A stretch of DNA of 64,000 nucleotides from assembly GCF_900090195.1 (NCBI RefSeq), contig NZ_LT607803.1, positions 2,666,001 through 2,730,000 on the forward strand, in the 5' to 3' direction. The translations under genes and the position numbers were made by a program. This DNA comes from Variovorax sp. HW608 (GTDB taxonomy: Bacteria; Pseudomonadota; Gammaproteobacteria; Burkholderiales; Burkholderiaceae_C). Position 1 is the first letter of the stretch. The number at the start of each line of letters is the position of its first letter. The notes beneath the pieces were generated by a model. That model saw nothing but the letters and a program-made list of their open reading frames with translations. It did no database searches and was not told where the DNA came from. Shown here in pieces: positions 9,312 to 16,999 of this stretch.

Positions 9312-10501
9312 GCCACGGCCTCCAAGACGTGGACGAGGGCCGCGTTGTAGTTGCCGAGTTCACCGGTCGCGAGCCCGAAGCGGGCCCCCTGGACCTGGCG
9401 CGCGCCCGCACGTCCACGCAACTGCTCGGCGAGCTCGACATAGTTGTAGAGCGAGGTCACGTAGGCCGGGTGGCCGCGCGAGGTCAGGCCACCCGACGTC
9501 GAGATCGGGATCCGGCCACCCAGCCGCGTCTCTCCGTCGGCAGCGGCACGGGCGCCCTGCCCGCGCCGAACCAGTCCGATGGCTTCGCTCACGAGCACCT
9601 CGACGATGGTGCACGGAGCGTAGAGCTCGGCCAGATCGAGGTCCGCGGCCGTGATGCCTGCCTCCACGTAGGCGGCGTGCGCCGCGCGCTCGGCGGCAGC
9701 GAACGCAATCATGTCGTTGGGCACGTCGCTGATCTGGTGCGAACCATCGTGATGGAAGCCGCGACCCCGCACCACCGCGTAGGGACGCCCCAGCGCCTTC
9801 GCAATCTCTTCCCTGGCCAGCACGAGACATGCCGCCCCGTCGCCGCGCGGCGGCACGTCATACAAGCCCAGCGGCTCGACGATCGGCCGCTGCGCGACGA
9901 CTTCCTCGAGCGTGATCGGCTTGCGGTACTGGGCCAGCGGGTTGAGCGAGGCGTGATGGCGATTCTTGACCGCGACGGCGCCGAGCTGCTCGCGCGTCGC
10001 GCCGGTTTCGTGCATGTAGCGCATGGCATCCATCGCGTACCACGCGATCGGCGTGAAACCCGCGCTGGTGTGGAAGTCCACATCCCCGGTCGTGCGCATG
10101 CTGCTCATCATGTGTTCGGCAGCAGAGACCGCGCTTTCCATGTTGATGCCCAGCGCCAGCGCCACGTCCGCGCGCCCCAGAAGGATTTCGTCGCAGGCCT
10201 TGTCGAAGGCGAGCGCGGCCGTCATCCCGTTTCCCATCACTTCCATCACGCTGCCCTTGCATGCGAGGCGAAGCTGCCCGATGAGGAAGGTGTGGAAGTA
10301 CTTCTGCCGCGTGTAGGGGCGCGGCAGCGTGAAGATCAGGCTTTGAATGTCCTCCTTGGAGATGCCCGCATCACGCACGGCTTCCCGCACCAGCCGCGTC
10401 ATGATCTCGTGCTCGAGCGTCTGCAGCTCGGCATCGTCGCTCGTCTGGTGGCGCCCGACGGGAATGGCGCTGGCACCGATCAGCGCGACCCGGTCCTTCA
10501 T
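9308..10501 (-). CDS. Thiolase-fold protein lacking the thiolase cysteines (Ltp2-like, probable retro-aldolase)
   Basis: A 397-residue thiolase-superfamily protein. Where thiolases have the nucleophilic Cys, it reads VMEVMGNGMTAA (residues 85-96) with no Cys. The second catalytic Cys near the C-terminus is also absent (the region reads FGLATGELGNYN). The GHP segment is kept (SRGHPAYVTSLY, near residue 343) and is tyrosine-rich. SCP2-like/Ltp2 aldolases share this pattern and need a DUF35 partner, which is encoded directly downstream with a four-base overlap. The activity is inferred, not shown. It also overlaps the CaiB gene upstream by four bases. Confidence 0.85.
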   Translation of the reverse strand: MKDRVALIGASAIPVGRHQTSDDAELQTLEHEIMTRLVREAVRDAGISKEDIQSLIFTLPRPYTRQKYFHTFLIGQLRLACKGSVMEVMGNGMTAALAFDKACDEILLGRADVALALGINMESAVSAAEHMMSSMRTTGDVDFHTSAGFTPIAWYAMDAMRYMHETGATREQLGAVAVKNRHHASLNPLAQYRKPITLEEVVAQRPIVEPLGLYDVPPRGDGAACLVLAREEIAKALGRPYAVVRGRGFHHDGSHQISDVPNDMIAFAAAERAAHAAYVEAGITAADLDLAELYAPCTIVEVLVSEAIGLVRRGQGARAAADGETRLGGRIPISTSGGLTSRGHPAYVTSLYNYVELAEQLRGRAGARQVQGARFGLATGELGNYNAALVHVLEAVA

Positions 10502-11799
10502 GCCGCCACCCCGGTGGCCTGGGATTCAGCCGCCGCCTCGGCACCGAAAGCGCCCGCGGCGCGCAACTGCGCGATTCGCGCCTCGTCGTAGCCAAGCATG
10601 TCTCTCAGGATCGATTCGGAGTGCTGGCCGATGGCCGGTGCCGCGACCGGATCCAGCGCCGGCGTGCGCGCAAGCCGCAGCGGCGTCGCAAGGTTCGGGA
10701 TCCAGCCCTTGACCGGGTGCGGGATGCGGGTGATCAGCTCGCGCGATCGGGACTCTTCCGATGCCAGCGCCTCGCCCAGCGTCTTGACCTGGCCATGCGG
10801 GACGTTGGCGGCTCGCAGACGGGGCGCCCAGTGGCTCCATGGCTCCTTGATGAAGGCCTCGTCCATGATCCGGAAGATGCGCTCGCGATGCTTGAGCCGG
10901 TTCGCGCGCTGCGAGAGAACCTCGTCATGCGCCAGATCGGGACGTTCCAGGACCTGTTCGAACAGGCGCTGATAGATCTTGTCGTTGCCGCAATTGATGT
11001 AGAAGGGCTTGTCCTTCGACATGAACACGCCCGACGGACAGGTGTCCGGGCTCGTGTTGCCATTGCGTTGCGGTTCGTAGCCGGTCGTCAGGTGCTGCAT
11101 GGCCCCGAAGCCGGTCATCAGGATCGCGGTGTCGTACAGCGCGACCTCGACCCGCTGTCCCCGCCCGTCCTTCTGGCGCGCCATCAGGGCCAGCAAAATG
11201 GCATTGGTGGCCGACATCGCGGTGGCGGTGTCCATGACCGCCGCCCCGGTCCGCACGCCCTGGCGGTCCGGATAGCCGTTCATCGAGATGAAGCCGCTTT
11301 CGGCCTGCACGATCGGGTCGAAGCCCAGCCTGTCCGCGTACGGCCCCTCCCGGCCGTACGCCGAGACGGAGCAGTAGACGAGGCGCGGGTTCAGCGCGGC
11401 GCAGGTCTCGTAGTCCAGGCCGAAGCGCTCCATGACGCCGCTGGAAAAGTTCTCCACCAGCACATCGGCCCGCGCGATGAGTGCCTTTGCGACGGCGAGA
11501 CCCGCGGGGCTTTTCACGTCCAGCGCGAGGCTCTTCTTGTTCCGGTTCGTCCAGAGGTAGGGGCCTCCCTGCGCCGGGATCTCCGGGTCGACCGTCGGGT
11601 AGTGGCGGAAGTCGTCGCCGCGCACCGGCGCCTCGATCTTGATCACCTCGGCGCCGAAGTCCGCCAGGGTCTGCGTGGCGAGGGGGCCGGCCACGAAGTG
11701 CGTGAAATCCACCACCCGCAGGCCGTCAAGCACCGCAGGTTCCGTGGTGGCGCGTTCCCTGTGAACGGGCAGTGCGTCGATGCGCTCCTGGTCAAACAT
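10498..11799 (-). CDS. CaiB/BaiF family CoA-transferase
   Basis: A 433-residue type III CoA-transferase. It shows the early LDGLRVVDFTHFVAGPLAT and GAEVIKIEAP segments and the expected catalytic Asp in 'AAVMDTATAMSA' at about residue 190. The enzyme moves CoA between carboxylic acids through a glutamyl/aspartyl anhydride. It is the first gene of the minus-strand operon, fitting substrate activation as the first step. Its promoter has a clean TATAAT and an overlapping palindrome (see 11817-11840). Its stop overlaps the thiolase-like start by four bases. Confidence 0.92.
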   Translation of the reverse strand: MFDQERIDALPVHRERATTEPAVLDGLRVVDFTHFVAGPLATQTLADFGAEVIKIEAPVRGDDFRHYPTVDPEIPAQGGPYLWTNRNKKSLALDVKSPAGLAVAKALIARADVLVENFSSGVMERFGLDYETCAALNPRLVYCSVSAYGREGPYADRLGFDPIVQAESGFISMNGYPDRQGVRTGAAVMDTATAMSATNAILLALMARQKDGRGQRVEVALYDTAILMTGFGAMQHLTTGYEPQRNGNTSPDTCPSGVFMSKDKPFYINCGNDKIYQRLFEQVLERPDLAHDEVLSQRANRLKHRERIFRIMDEAFIKEPWSHWAPRLRAANVPHGQVKTLGEALASEESRSRELITRIPHPVKGWIPNLATPLRLARTPALDPVAAPAIGQHSESILRDMLGYDEARIAQLRAAGAFGAEAAAESQATGVAA

Positions 11800-11816
11800 T
11801 CTCGTCTCCGTATCTC

Positions 11817-11840
11817 AATGGTTGATCCATTATACTTGGA
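11817..11840 (-). promoter_or_regulatory. Promoter -10 and GntR-type operator of the CaiB operon
   Basis: On the minus strand a perfect TATAAT lies at 11829-11834. The palindrome AATGGTTGATCCATT (11817-11831, five-base perfect arms) overlaps its downstream edge. The core TGGT-NNN-TCCA is one base from the TGGT-NNN-ACCA pattern of FadR/PdhR-type GntR proteins, and such a regulator is encoded 0.8 kb away. A clear -35 was not found. The operator role is inferred. Confidence 0.55.
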
Positions 11841-11901
11841 CGCGAGCATACGACACCCGTCCGTCGCTGGCAACAATGACCCTCGATCAGGAGCCCTGAA
11901 C

Positions 11902-12585
11902 ATGCCGACCCCCCATCCATCCGCCGTCCTGGCAGATCTCTCTTCCGAACGGTTCAGTTGTAGGGGCTTTCGTCCCGACCCCGTGGCCCGTTCAGTGCAG
12001 GAGCAGCTCCTCGGAATGGCGCAAATGACGGCCTCGTGGTGCAACTCGCAGCCTTGGCGCGTCCATGTCATCGAAGGGCAGGCCATCGAACGCTTTCGCG
12101 AAGTGATGGCGCCGCCCCGGCGGGACGATGAAGCGGGTCCGGACTTTTCGTGGCCTGCGGAGTACCGCGGCATCTACCGCGAAAGGCGCCTGGCTTGCGC
12201 GCTGGCCCTGTATGACGCCGTCGGCGCTGCGCGGGGCGATCGCGAGGCGAGCGCTCGGCAGGCGCAGGAGAATTTCAGGTTCTTCGGCGCACCCCATGTC
12301 GCGATGATCACGACGGAAGCGGCGTTGGGCGTCTATGGCGCCGTCGATTGCGGCGGATTCGTGGCCAACTTCCTGCTGGCTGCGACCAGCCTCGGGGTGG
12401 CCACCATCCCGCAGGCCGCCCTCGCGTCACGGCCGGATCGCGTGCGCGAATTTCTTGGCCTGCCGCAAGACAGGCTCGTGGTCTGCGGCATCTCGTTCGG
12501 CTATGCCGATCCGTCCCACCCGGCCAACGGTTTCCGGACTACCCGCGCCGCGATCGCCGAGGTGGCCGACTGGATGACGGCCTAG
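11902..12585 (+). CDS. Nitroreductase family protein
   Basis: A 227-residue FMN-type nitroreductase. It opens with ERFSCRGFRPDPV (the usual R-S-x-R-x-F region), then WCNSQPWRVHV for FMN contact, and ends with SFGYADPSHPAN. CAGGAG eight bases before ATG 11902 sets the start. It reads away from the catabolic operon, sharing the intergenic region with the probable GntR operator, so the two may be co-controlled. Members reduce nitro, quinone or enone groups with NAD(P)H; the substrate is unknown. Confidence 0.88.
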   Translation: MPTPHPSAVLADLSSERFSCRGFRPDPVARSVQEQLLGMAQMTASWCNSQPWRVHVIEGQAIERFREVMAPPRRDDEAGPDFSWPAEYRGIYRERRLACALALYDAVGAARGDREASARQAQENFRFFGAPHVAMITTEAALGVYGAVDCGGFVANFLLAATSLGVATIPQAALASRPDRVREFLGLPQDRLVVCGISFGYADPSHPANGFRTTRAAIAEVADWMTA

Positions 12586-12606
12586 CCTCTGCGGAAGCCC
12601 GACCTG

Positions 12607-13482
12607 TCAGGAAGCCTTCGGAACCCGGCGCCTGGCAGGCCCGGCCGCAGAGGGCGCGGGCGATGCCCTGGATGCGGAACTCGCGCGAGCTGCGAGAGCC
12701 GAATCCGAGGCGCTTTCCCCGCCGGACACGACACCGCTTTCCTTCGCCATGGACAGGTAGTTGCGTTGGAGGCGTTTGAGGCTGGCCTCCATTTCAGCGA
12801 CGGCGCCCTCGGCATCGCCTTTTTCCATGAGGCGGATGACCCGCTTGCGCGACGGCGGCACAAAGCTGTTGTCGAATTCGCCGATGGACTGGACGAAATG
12901 ACGCAGCACCTCCAGCAATCCGTCCATCACGATCACCATCACCGGGTTGCCGGTCATGCGCGCCAGGATGCGATGGAAGTCCATGTTGACCTCGGCACGC
13001 TCGAGGAAATCCCCGCTCGCGGCGGCGCGCTCGGCCAGCTTCACGTTCTCCCGCAGTCTCTCCAGGTCCTCCGGTGTCGCGCGCAGGCACGCTTCGCGCA
13101 CGATGATGGATTCGAGCCAGATGCGCGCCTCGGTGAGCTGGGCGGGCCGGATGGCGCCGACATGGAACATGTCGAGCAACCCGGTGGTGATCACCTCGCC
13201 GCTGGCTTGCGAGATGAATGCGCCGCCCGTGGCACCCTTCTGCAACCGTATCAAGCCGGCATGCTCGAGCGAGCGCAGCGCCTCCCGCAGCGTATTGCGC
13301 GACACGCTGAACTGCTCGGCCAGCGCGCGCTCGGAGGGCAGCCGGCTGCCAACCTTCAGCCGTCCTTCGGAAAGCTCCGCCCTGATCTGCGCGGCGATCT
13401 CTTCGAAGGCTCGAGGAGATCGAATAGGCTTGAAGGCCGGTGTCGTCGTGGCGTCTTTCGGGGGCGAGGCGTGGTTGTCCAT
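12607..13482 (-). CDS. GntR family transcriptional regulator, FadR C-terminal (FCD) type
   Basis: A 291-residue regulator. The winged helix lies at about residues 25-95, with the GntR signature LPSERALAEQFSVSRNTLREALRSLEHAGLI. The FCD ligand domain (about 110-235) carries the expected metal-site histidines and ends before a low-complexity Ser/Ala tail of about 40 residues. ATG 13482 is chosen; an upstream in-frame GTG at 13515 is possible, and neither has a good ribosome site. It is convergent to the nitroreductase gene and next to the catabolic operon, of which it is the likely repressor. Confidence 0.88.
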   Translation of the reverse strand: MDNHASPPKDATTTPAFKPIRSPRAFEEIAAQIRAELSEGRLKVGSRLPSERALAEQFSVSRNTLREALRSLEHAGLIRLQKGATGGAFISQASGEVITTGLLDMFHVGAIRPAQLTEARIWLESIIVREACLRATPEDLERLRENVKLAERAAASGDFLERAEVNMDFHRILARMTGNPVMVIVMDGLLEVLRHFVQSIGEFDNSFVPPSRKRVIRLMEKGDAEGAVAEMEASLKRLQRNYLSMAKESGVVSGGESASDSALAARASSASRASPAPSAAGPARRRVPKAS

Positions 13483-13581
13483 TGCGATGGCTCGGAGGAA
13501 AAAGCGAATTGGCACAATGATAGGACCATGCGGCGCGTGACGTCCGGATGCGTCAGGTCGCCTGCCGCTCCCTGCTCCCCC

Positions 13582-13611
13582 TTGCGTCCTATTGATACAC
13601 TAGCGTATAGT
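13582..13611 (+). promoter_or_regulatory. etfBA promoter with palindrome ATACAC-TA-GCGTAT
   Basis: TTGCGT (13582-13587), an 18-base spacer and TATAGT (13606-13611) form a sigma-70-like promoter 36 bases before etfB. A near-perfect inverted repeat (13595-13608, ATACAC/GCGTAT around TA) covers the spacer and -10. The same arrangement occurs before the crotonase gene at 16882. Confidence 0.6.
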
Positions 13612-13646
13612 ACACATCAACCATCACAGTTTCCGGAGCCCCGCCA

Positions 13647-14408
13647 ATGAAGATCCTGGTCCCCGTCAAGCGGGTCGTCGACTACAACGTGAAGGTGCGC
13701 GTCAAGTCTGACGGCACCGGTGTGGACATTGCCAACGTCAAGATGAGCATGAACCCCTTCGACGAGATCGCCGTCGAAGAGGCGGTTCGCCTGAAGGAGA
13801 AGGGCGTGGCGACCGAAGTCATCGCCGTCTCCTGCGGCGATGCCAAGTGCCAGGAAACGCTGCGTACCGCGATGGCCATCGGCGCGGATCGCGGCATCCT
13901 CGTGGAGACCGCCGAAGAGCTGCAGCCTCTCGCCGTCGCCAAGCTCCTGAAGGCGCTGGTCGACAAGGAGCAACCCGCTCTGGTGATCCTCGGCAAGCAA
14001 GCCATCGATGACGACAACAACCAGACCGGCCAGATGCTCGCCGCCCTGGCCGACCTGCCCCAGGGCACCTTCGCCAGCAAGGTCGAGGTCGCCGGTACAG
14101 ATGGGGAAGGAAGGCTCAGCGTCACGCGCGAAGTCGATGGCGGCCTGGAAACCCTGTCCCTCTCGCTGCCCGCGGTCATCACCACCGACCTGCGCCTTAA
14201 TGAGCCGCGCTACGTGACCTTGCCCAACATCATGAAGGCCAAGAAGAAGCAGCTCGACACCTTCAAGCCCGAAGACCTGGGCGTGGACGTCAAGCCGCGC
14301 CTGAAGACCCTGAAGGTCGCCGAGCCCCCCAGGCGCGGCGCCGGCATCAAGGTGCCCGACGTCGCCACCCTCATGGACAAGCTGAAGAACGAAGCCAAGG
14401 TGATCTGA
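13647..14408 (+). CDS. etfB: Electron transfer flavoprotein subunit beta
   Basis: A 253-residue EtfB that binds AMP and, with EtfA, takes electrons from acyl-CoA dehydrogenases and passes them to ETF-ubiquinone oxidoreductase. It begins [19 protein letters not shown] and shows [17 protein letters not shown] and [17 protein letters not shown], which are core EtfB motifs. It ends two bases before etfA. Its promoter carries the shared palindrome described at 13582. Confidence 0.97.
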   Translation: MKILVPVKRVVDYNVKVRVKSDGTGVDIANVKMSMNPFDEIAVEEAVRLKEKGVATEVIAVSCGDAKCQETLRTAMAIGADRGILVETAEELQPLAVAKLLKALVDKEQPALVILGKQAIDDDNNQTGQMLAALADLPQGTFASKVEVAGTDGEGRLSVTREVDGGLETLSLSLPAVITTDLRLNEPRYVTLPNIMKAKKKQLDTFKPEDLGVDVKPRLKTLKVAEPPRRGAGIKVPDVATLMDKLKNEAKVI

Positions 14409-14410
14409 TC

Positions 14411-15343
14411 ATGACCGTACTTGTTATTGCCGAACACGACCACGCCACCCTCAAGCCGGCGACCCTGAACACCGTGACCGCGGCCAAGGCCTGCGGCGGT
14501 GATGTGCACATCCTGGTGGCCGGTGCCAACGCCGCCGAAGCCGGCAAGGCGGCTGCCCAGGTGGCAGGCGTTGCCAAGGTGATCGTGGCCGACAGCCCGA
14601 GCCTGGCGGAGAACCTCGCCGAGAACGTCGCCGCCCAGGTGCTGGCGATCGCCAAGAGCTACAGCCACATCCTGTTCCCCGCCACCGCCAACGGCAAGAA
14701 CGTCGCCCCGCGCGTGGCGGCCAAGCTGGATGTGGCCCAGATCAGCGACATCACCAAGGTCGACAGCGCCGACACCTTCGAGCGGCCGATCTATGCGGGC
14801 AACGCCATTGCCACCGTGCAGAGCAGCGATGCGATCAAGGTCATCACGGTGCGCACGACGGGCTTCGACGCTGCGCCCGCCACGGGCGGCGGCGCCGCGG
14901 TGGAAAGCGCCGAAGGCGTGGCCGACAGCGGCAAATCGAGCTTCGTGGGCCGCGAAGTCACCAAGAGCGACCGCCCCGAACTGACGGCCGCCAAGATCAT
15001 CGTCTCGGGTGGCCGGGCGCTCGGCAGCGCCGAGAAGTTCAGCGAAGTCATGACGCCGCTGGCGGACAAGCTCGGTGCGGCCCTCGGTGCGAGCCGCGCC
15101 GCTGTCGATGCGGGCTACGCCCCGAACGACTGGCAGGTGGGCCAGACCGGCAAGATCGTCGCCCCGCAGTTGTACGTCGCCTGCGGCATCTCCGGCGCGA
15201 TCCAGCACCTGGCGGGCATGAAGGACTCCAAGGTGATCGTAGCGATCAACAAGGACGAGGAAGCCCCGATCTTCTCGGTGGCCGACTACGGCCTCGTGGC
15301 CGACCTGTTCACGGCCGTGCCGGAACTCGTCAAGGCGCTCTGA
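14411..15343 (+). CDS. etfA: Electron transfer flavoprotein subunit alpha
   Basis: A 310-residue EtfA. The C-terminal FAD-binding half shows [12 protein letters not shown], the '[12 protein letters not shown]' loop and [14 protein letters not shown], ending with the usual [10 protein letters not shown]. It is the partner of EtfB in one transcription unit and should serve the several acyl-CoA dehydrogenase-linked pathways in and near this window. Confidence 0.97.
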   Translation: MTVLVIAEHDHATLKPATLNTVTAAKACGGDVHILVAGANAAEAGKAAAQVAGVAKVIVADSPSLAENLAENVAAQVLAIAKSYSHILFPATANGKNVAPRVAAKLDVAQISDITKVDSADTFERPIYAGNAIATVQSSDAIKVITVRTTGFDAAPATGGGAAVESAEGVADSGKSSFVGREVTKSDRPELTAAKIIVSGGRALGSAEKFSEVMTPLADKLGAALGASRAAVDAGYAPNDWQVGQTGKIVAPQLYVACGISGAIQHLAGMKDSKVIVAINKDEEAPIFSVADYGLVADLFTAVPELVKAL

Positions 15344-15682
15344 CTGCCCCCGCCTTTTCGGAGCCGAGTGTCATGGCACTTCTTCGCGAATGTCTTTCCC
15401 AACTACGAATTCGGCAGGGGAAGCTCGACTTCATCATTCAGCCGGCTCCTCTCCCCGAAGACGAAAGTGCCGAAGGGCCAGAAACACCAGGACGGCCGTC
15501 TCGTCTTCGGCCTCGAGACTCGAACGATCCAGGAAGTGCGAGAGCCGCCGAGCTCTATTCGTCCCTCTAGCCATTGCGTCCGTGAACGCGGTTCACAGAT
15601 GATGTGCAGCCGCGGTCCTTCCTGCTCCCCACCCCTCTCGGCACCATTGAAACGAGATGGCATTCATGTCGAATCGCCTCGC
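15344..15682. other. Intergenic stretch without a recognised gene
   Basis: Between etfA and the decayed fragment at 15683. Only short out-of-frame open stretches are present, none resembling a known protein. No convincing terminator was found after etfA. Confidence 0.5.
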
Positions 15683-15909
15683 TCAATCGCCCGATACGGA
15701 GCCCGGCACGATCGGGAAGTTGCCGACGATCGAGGATTCGTCCTGCAGGTCGTTGTGCAGGCCCAGCCCCTTGGCCGCGAGATGCTCGCGGATCGCGGCG
15801 ATCGCCAGGTTCGACGCCGCCTGCCCGCCGCATTCGCGCCGTAACGCAGGTGGCCCGCGCGGAGCTCGGCAAGCTTGGCAACGATCTCGGGCGGAAACTG
15901 ATAGTCCAT
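15683..15909 (-). pseudogene. Frameshifted fragment, possibly the N-terminus of an acyl-CoA dehydrogenase-like protein
   Basis: From ATG 15909 one minus frame reads MDYQFPPEIVAKLAELRAG and on to about residue 28. The coherent sequence then moves to another frame (GGQAASNLAIAAIREHLA, then GLGLHNDLQDESSIVGNFP) and stops at 15683. The two pieces join naturally near 15825, which suggests a one-base frameshift in a gene that is also cut short. My impression of an acyl-CoA-dehydrogenase-like origin is tentative. A promoter with the etf-type palindrome lies just upstream. Confidence 0.4.
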
Positions 15910-15976
15910 GCGCAGGGGCTCCTGATGGCGGCGATCCGGTCGCCGCGGTTGAACTCCGGTTTAAATGACGTAGATG

Positions 15977-16005
15977 ACATTACACATGCGTACTACACAC
16001 GTCAA
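15977..16005 (-). promoter_or_regulatory. Promoter and third copy of the etf-type palindrome
   Basis: On the minus strand TTGACG (16000-16005), 17 bases, then TAATGT (15977-15982). Between them, TACAC-AT-GCGTA at 15981-15992 is an inverted repeat with one mismatch, and it matches the ATACRC-NN-GCGTAT palindrome of the etfBA and crotonase promoters. It points at the broken gene at 15909. Confidence 0.45.
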
Positions 16006-16090
16006 TCAGGATCACCCTGCACGCCGCCCTTTTCGGCGCGTCGGCGCTCAGCGCGCGTCCCAGGTTTCGAGCGCATGCTGCGCCATCGCT

Positions 16091-16882
16091 TCAGCGGCCC
16101 TGAAAAGAAGGCTTGCGCTTCTCGACCTGCGCGGCGATGCCTTCCTCTGCATCCTGCGTGGCCGAGACGCGCGCGAGCGTCAGCGCTTCGTCTTCGAGCT
16201 GCGCCTCGAGCTGTGCCGCGCCAGCCTGCATGAAGAGCCGCTTGGTCTCGCCGTAGGCCACGGTCGGCCCGGCCGCGAGCTTGCGCGCGAGCGCGAGCGC
16301 CTCGTCCTGCAACTGGGCATCGGCCACCACCTTGTCGACGAGGCCGGCGCGCATCGCCTCCTCGCTGTCCAGCATCTCGGCGAGCAGCACGAAGCGGCGC
16401 GCGCGCGCCATGCCCATGCGCGAAGTCAGCGTCACGGTGGAGCCCGAATCGCAACTGAAGCCCAGTTGCGCGAAGGCCGAGCCGACGCGCGTCGACGCGC
16501 CGGCCATCACCACGTCGCAGCCGGCCAGGAGCGCGACGCCGCCGCCCATCGCGAAGCCCTGCACCGCGGTGACCACCGGCACCGGCAGGCGCCAGAAGCG
16601 CTGCAGGCCCATGTGCAGATCGGCGGTCCACTCACGCACCAGCGGCGCAAGCCGGTCGCGCGCCGGGTAGAACACCTTGAGGTCGCCGCCGAAGCTGAAG
16701 TTGGCGCCGTCCGCGCGCAGCAGCACGGCGCGCAACTTGTCACTGTCGAGCAGGCCGGCCGCGACCTGCTTGAAGTCGCGCGCGAACTGGCCGTCGAAGG
16801 GGTTGCCGCGCGCCGGCTGGGCGAGCGAGACAATGGCCAGCCCGTCCTGCATCTCGACGCGGATGGAATCGGTGGAATTCAT
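16091..16882 (-). CDS. Enoyl-CoA hydratase/isomerase family protein (crotonase)
   Basis: A 263-residue crotonase-fold protein. The oxyanion-hole segments are seen (NFSFGGDLK and GFAMGGGVALLAGCD). The two glutamates of true hydratases are missing: the GGCELA position reads GGVALL, and the second reads SAFAQLGFSCDSG, more like PaaG-type isomerases. CAGGAG before ATG 16882 fixes the start. The promoter (16968-16997) carries the etf palindrome, so it is likely co-regulated with etfBA. Confidence 0.88.
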   Translation of the reverse strand: MNSTDSIRVEMQDGLAIVSLAQPARGNPFDGQFARDFKQVAAGLLDSDKLRAVLLRADGANFSFGGDLKVFYPARDRLAPLVREWTADLHMGLQRFWRLPVPVVTAVQGFAMGGGVALLAGCDVVMAGASTRVGSAFAQLGFSCDSGSTVTLTSRMGMARARRFVLLAEMLDSEEAMRAGLVDKVVADAQLQDEALALARKLAAGPTVAYGETKRLFMQAGAAQLEAQLEDEALTLARVSATQDAEEGIAAQVEKRKPSFQGR

Positions 16883-16967
16883 GGGGTTCGTCTCCTGGTT
16901 CAACATCGCGGCCGCCGGGCCGATCGGCGCCCTGCTGAGGGCAAACCCGGCTACCGTGCTGTAGCAG

Positions 16968-16997
16968 ACTATACGCTTGCGTATTAGAATTGCGCAA
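16968..16997 (-). promoter_or_regulatory. Crotonase promoter with palindrome ATACGC-TT-GCGTAT
   Basis: On the minus strand TTGCGC (16992-16997), an 18-base spacer and TATAGT (16968-16973). A perfect six-base-arm palindrome at 16971-16984 overlaps the -10. Spacing and layout are the same as at etfBA. The site ends three bases before the divergent start at 17000, so it could also affect that gene. Confidence 0.6.
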
Positions 16998-16999
16998 CC

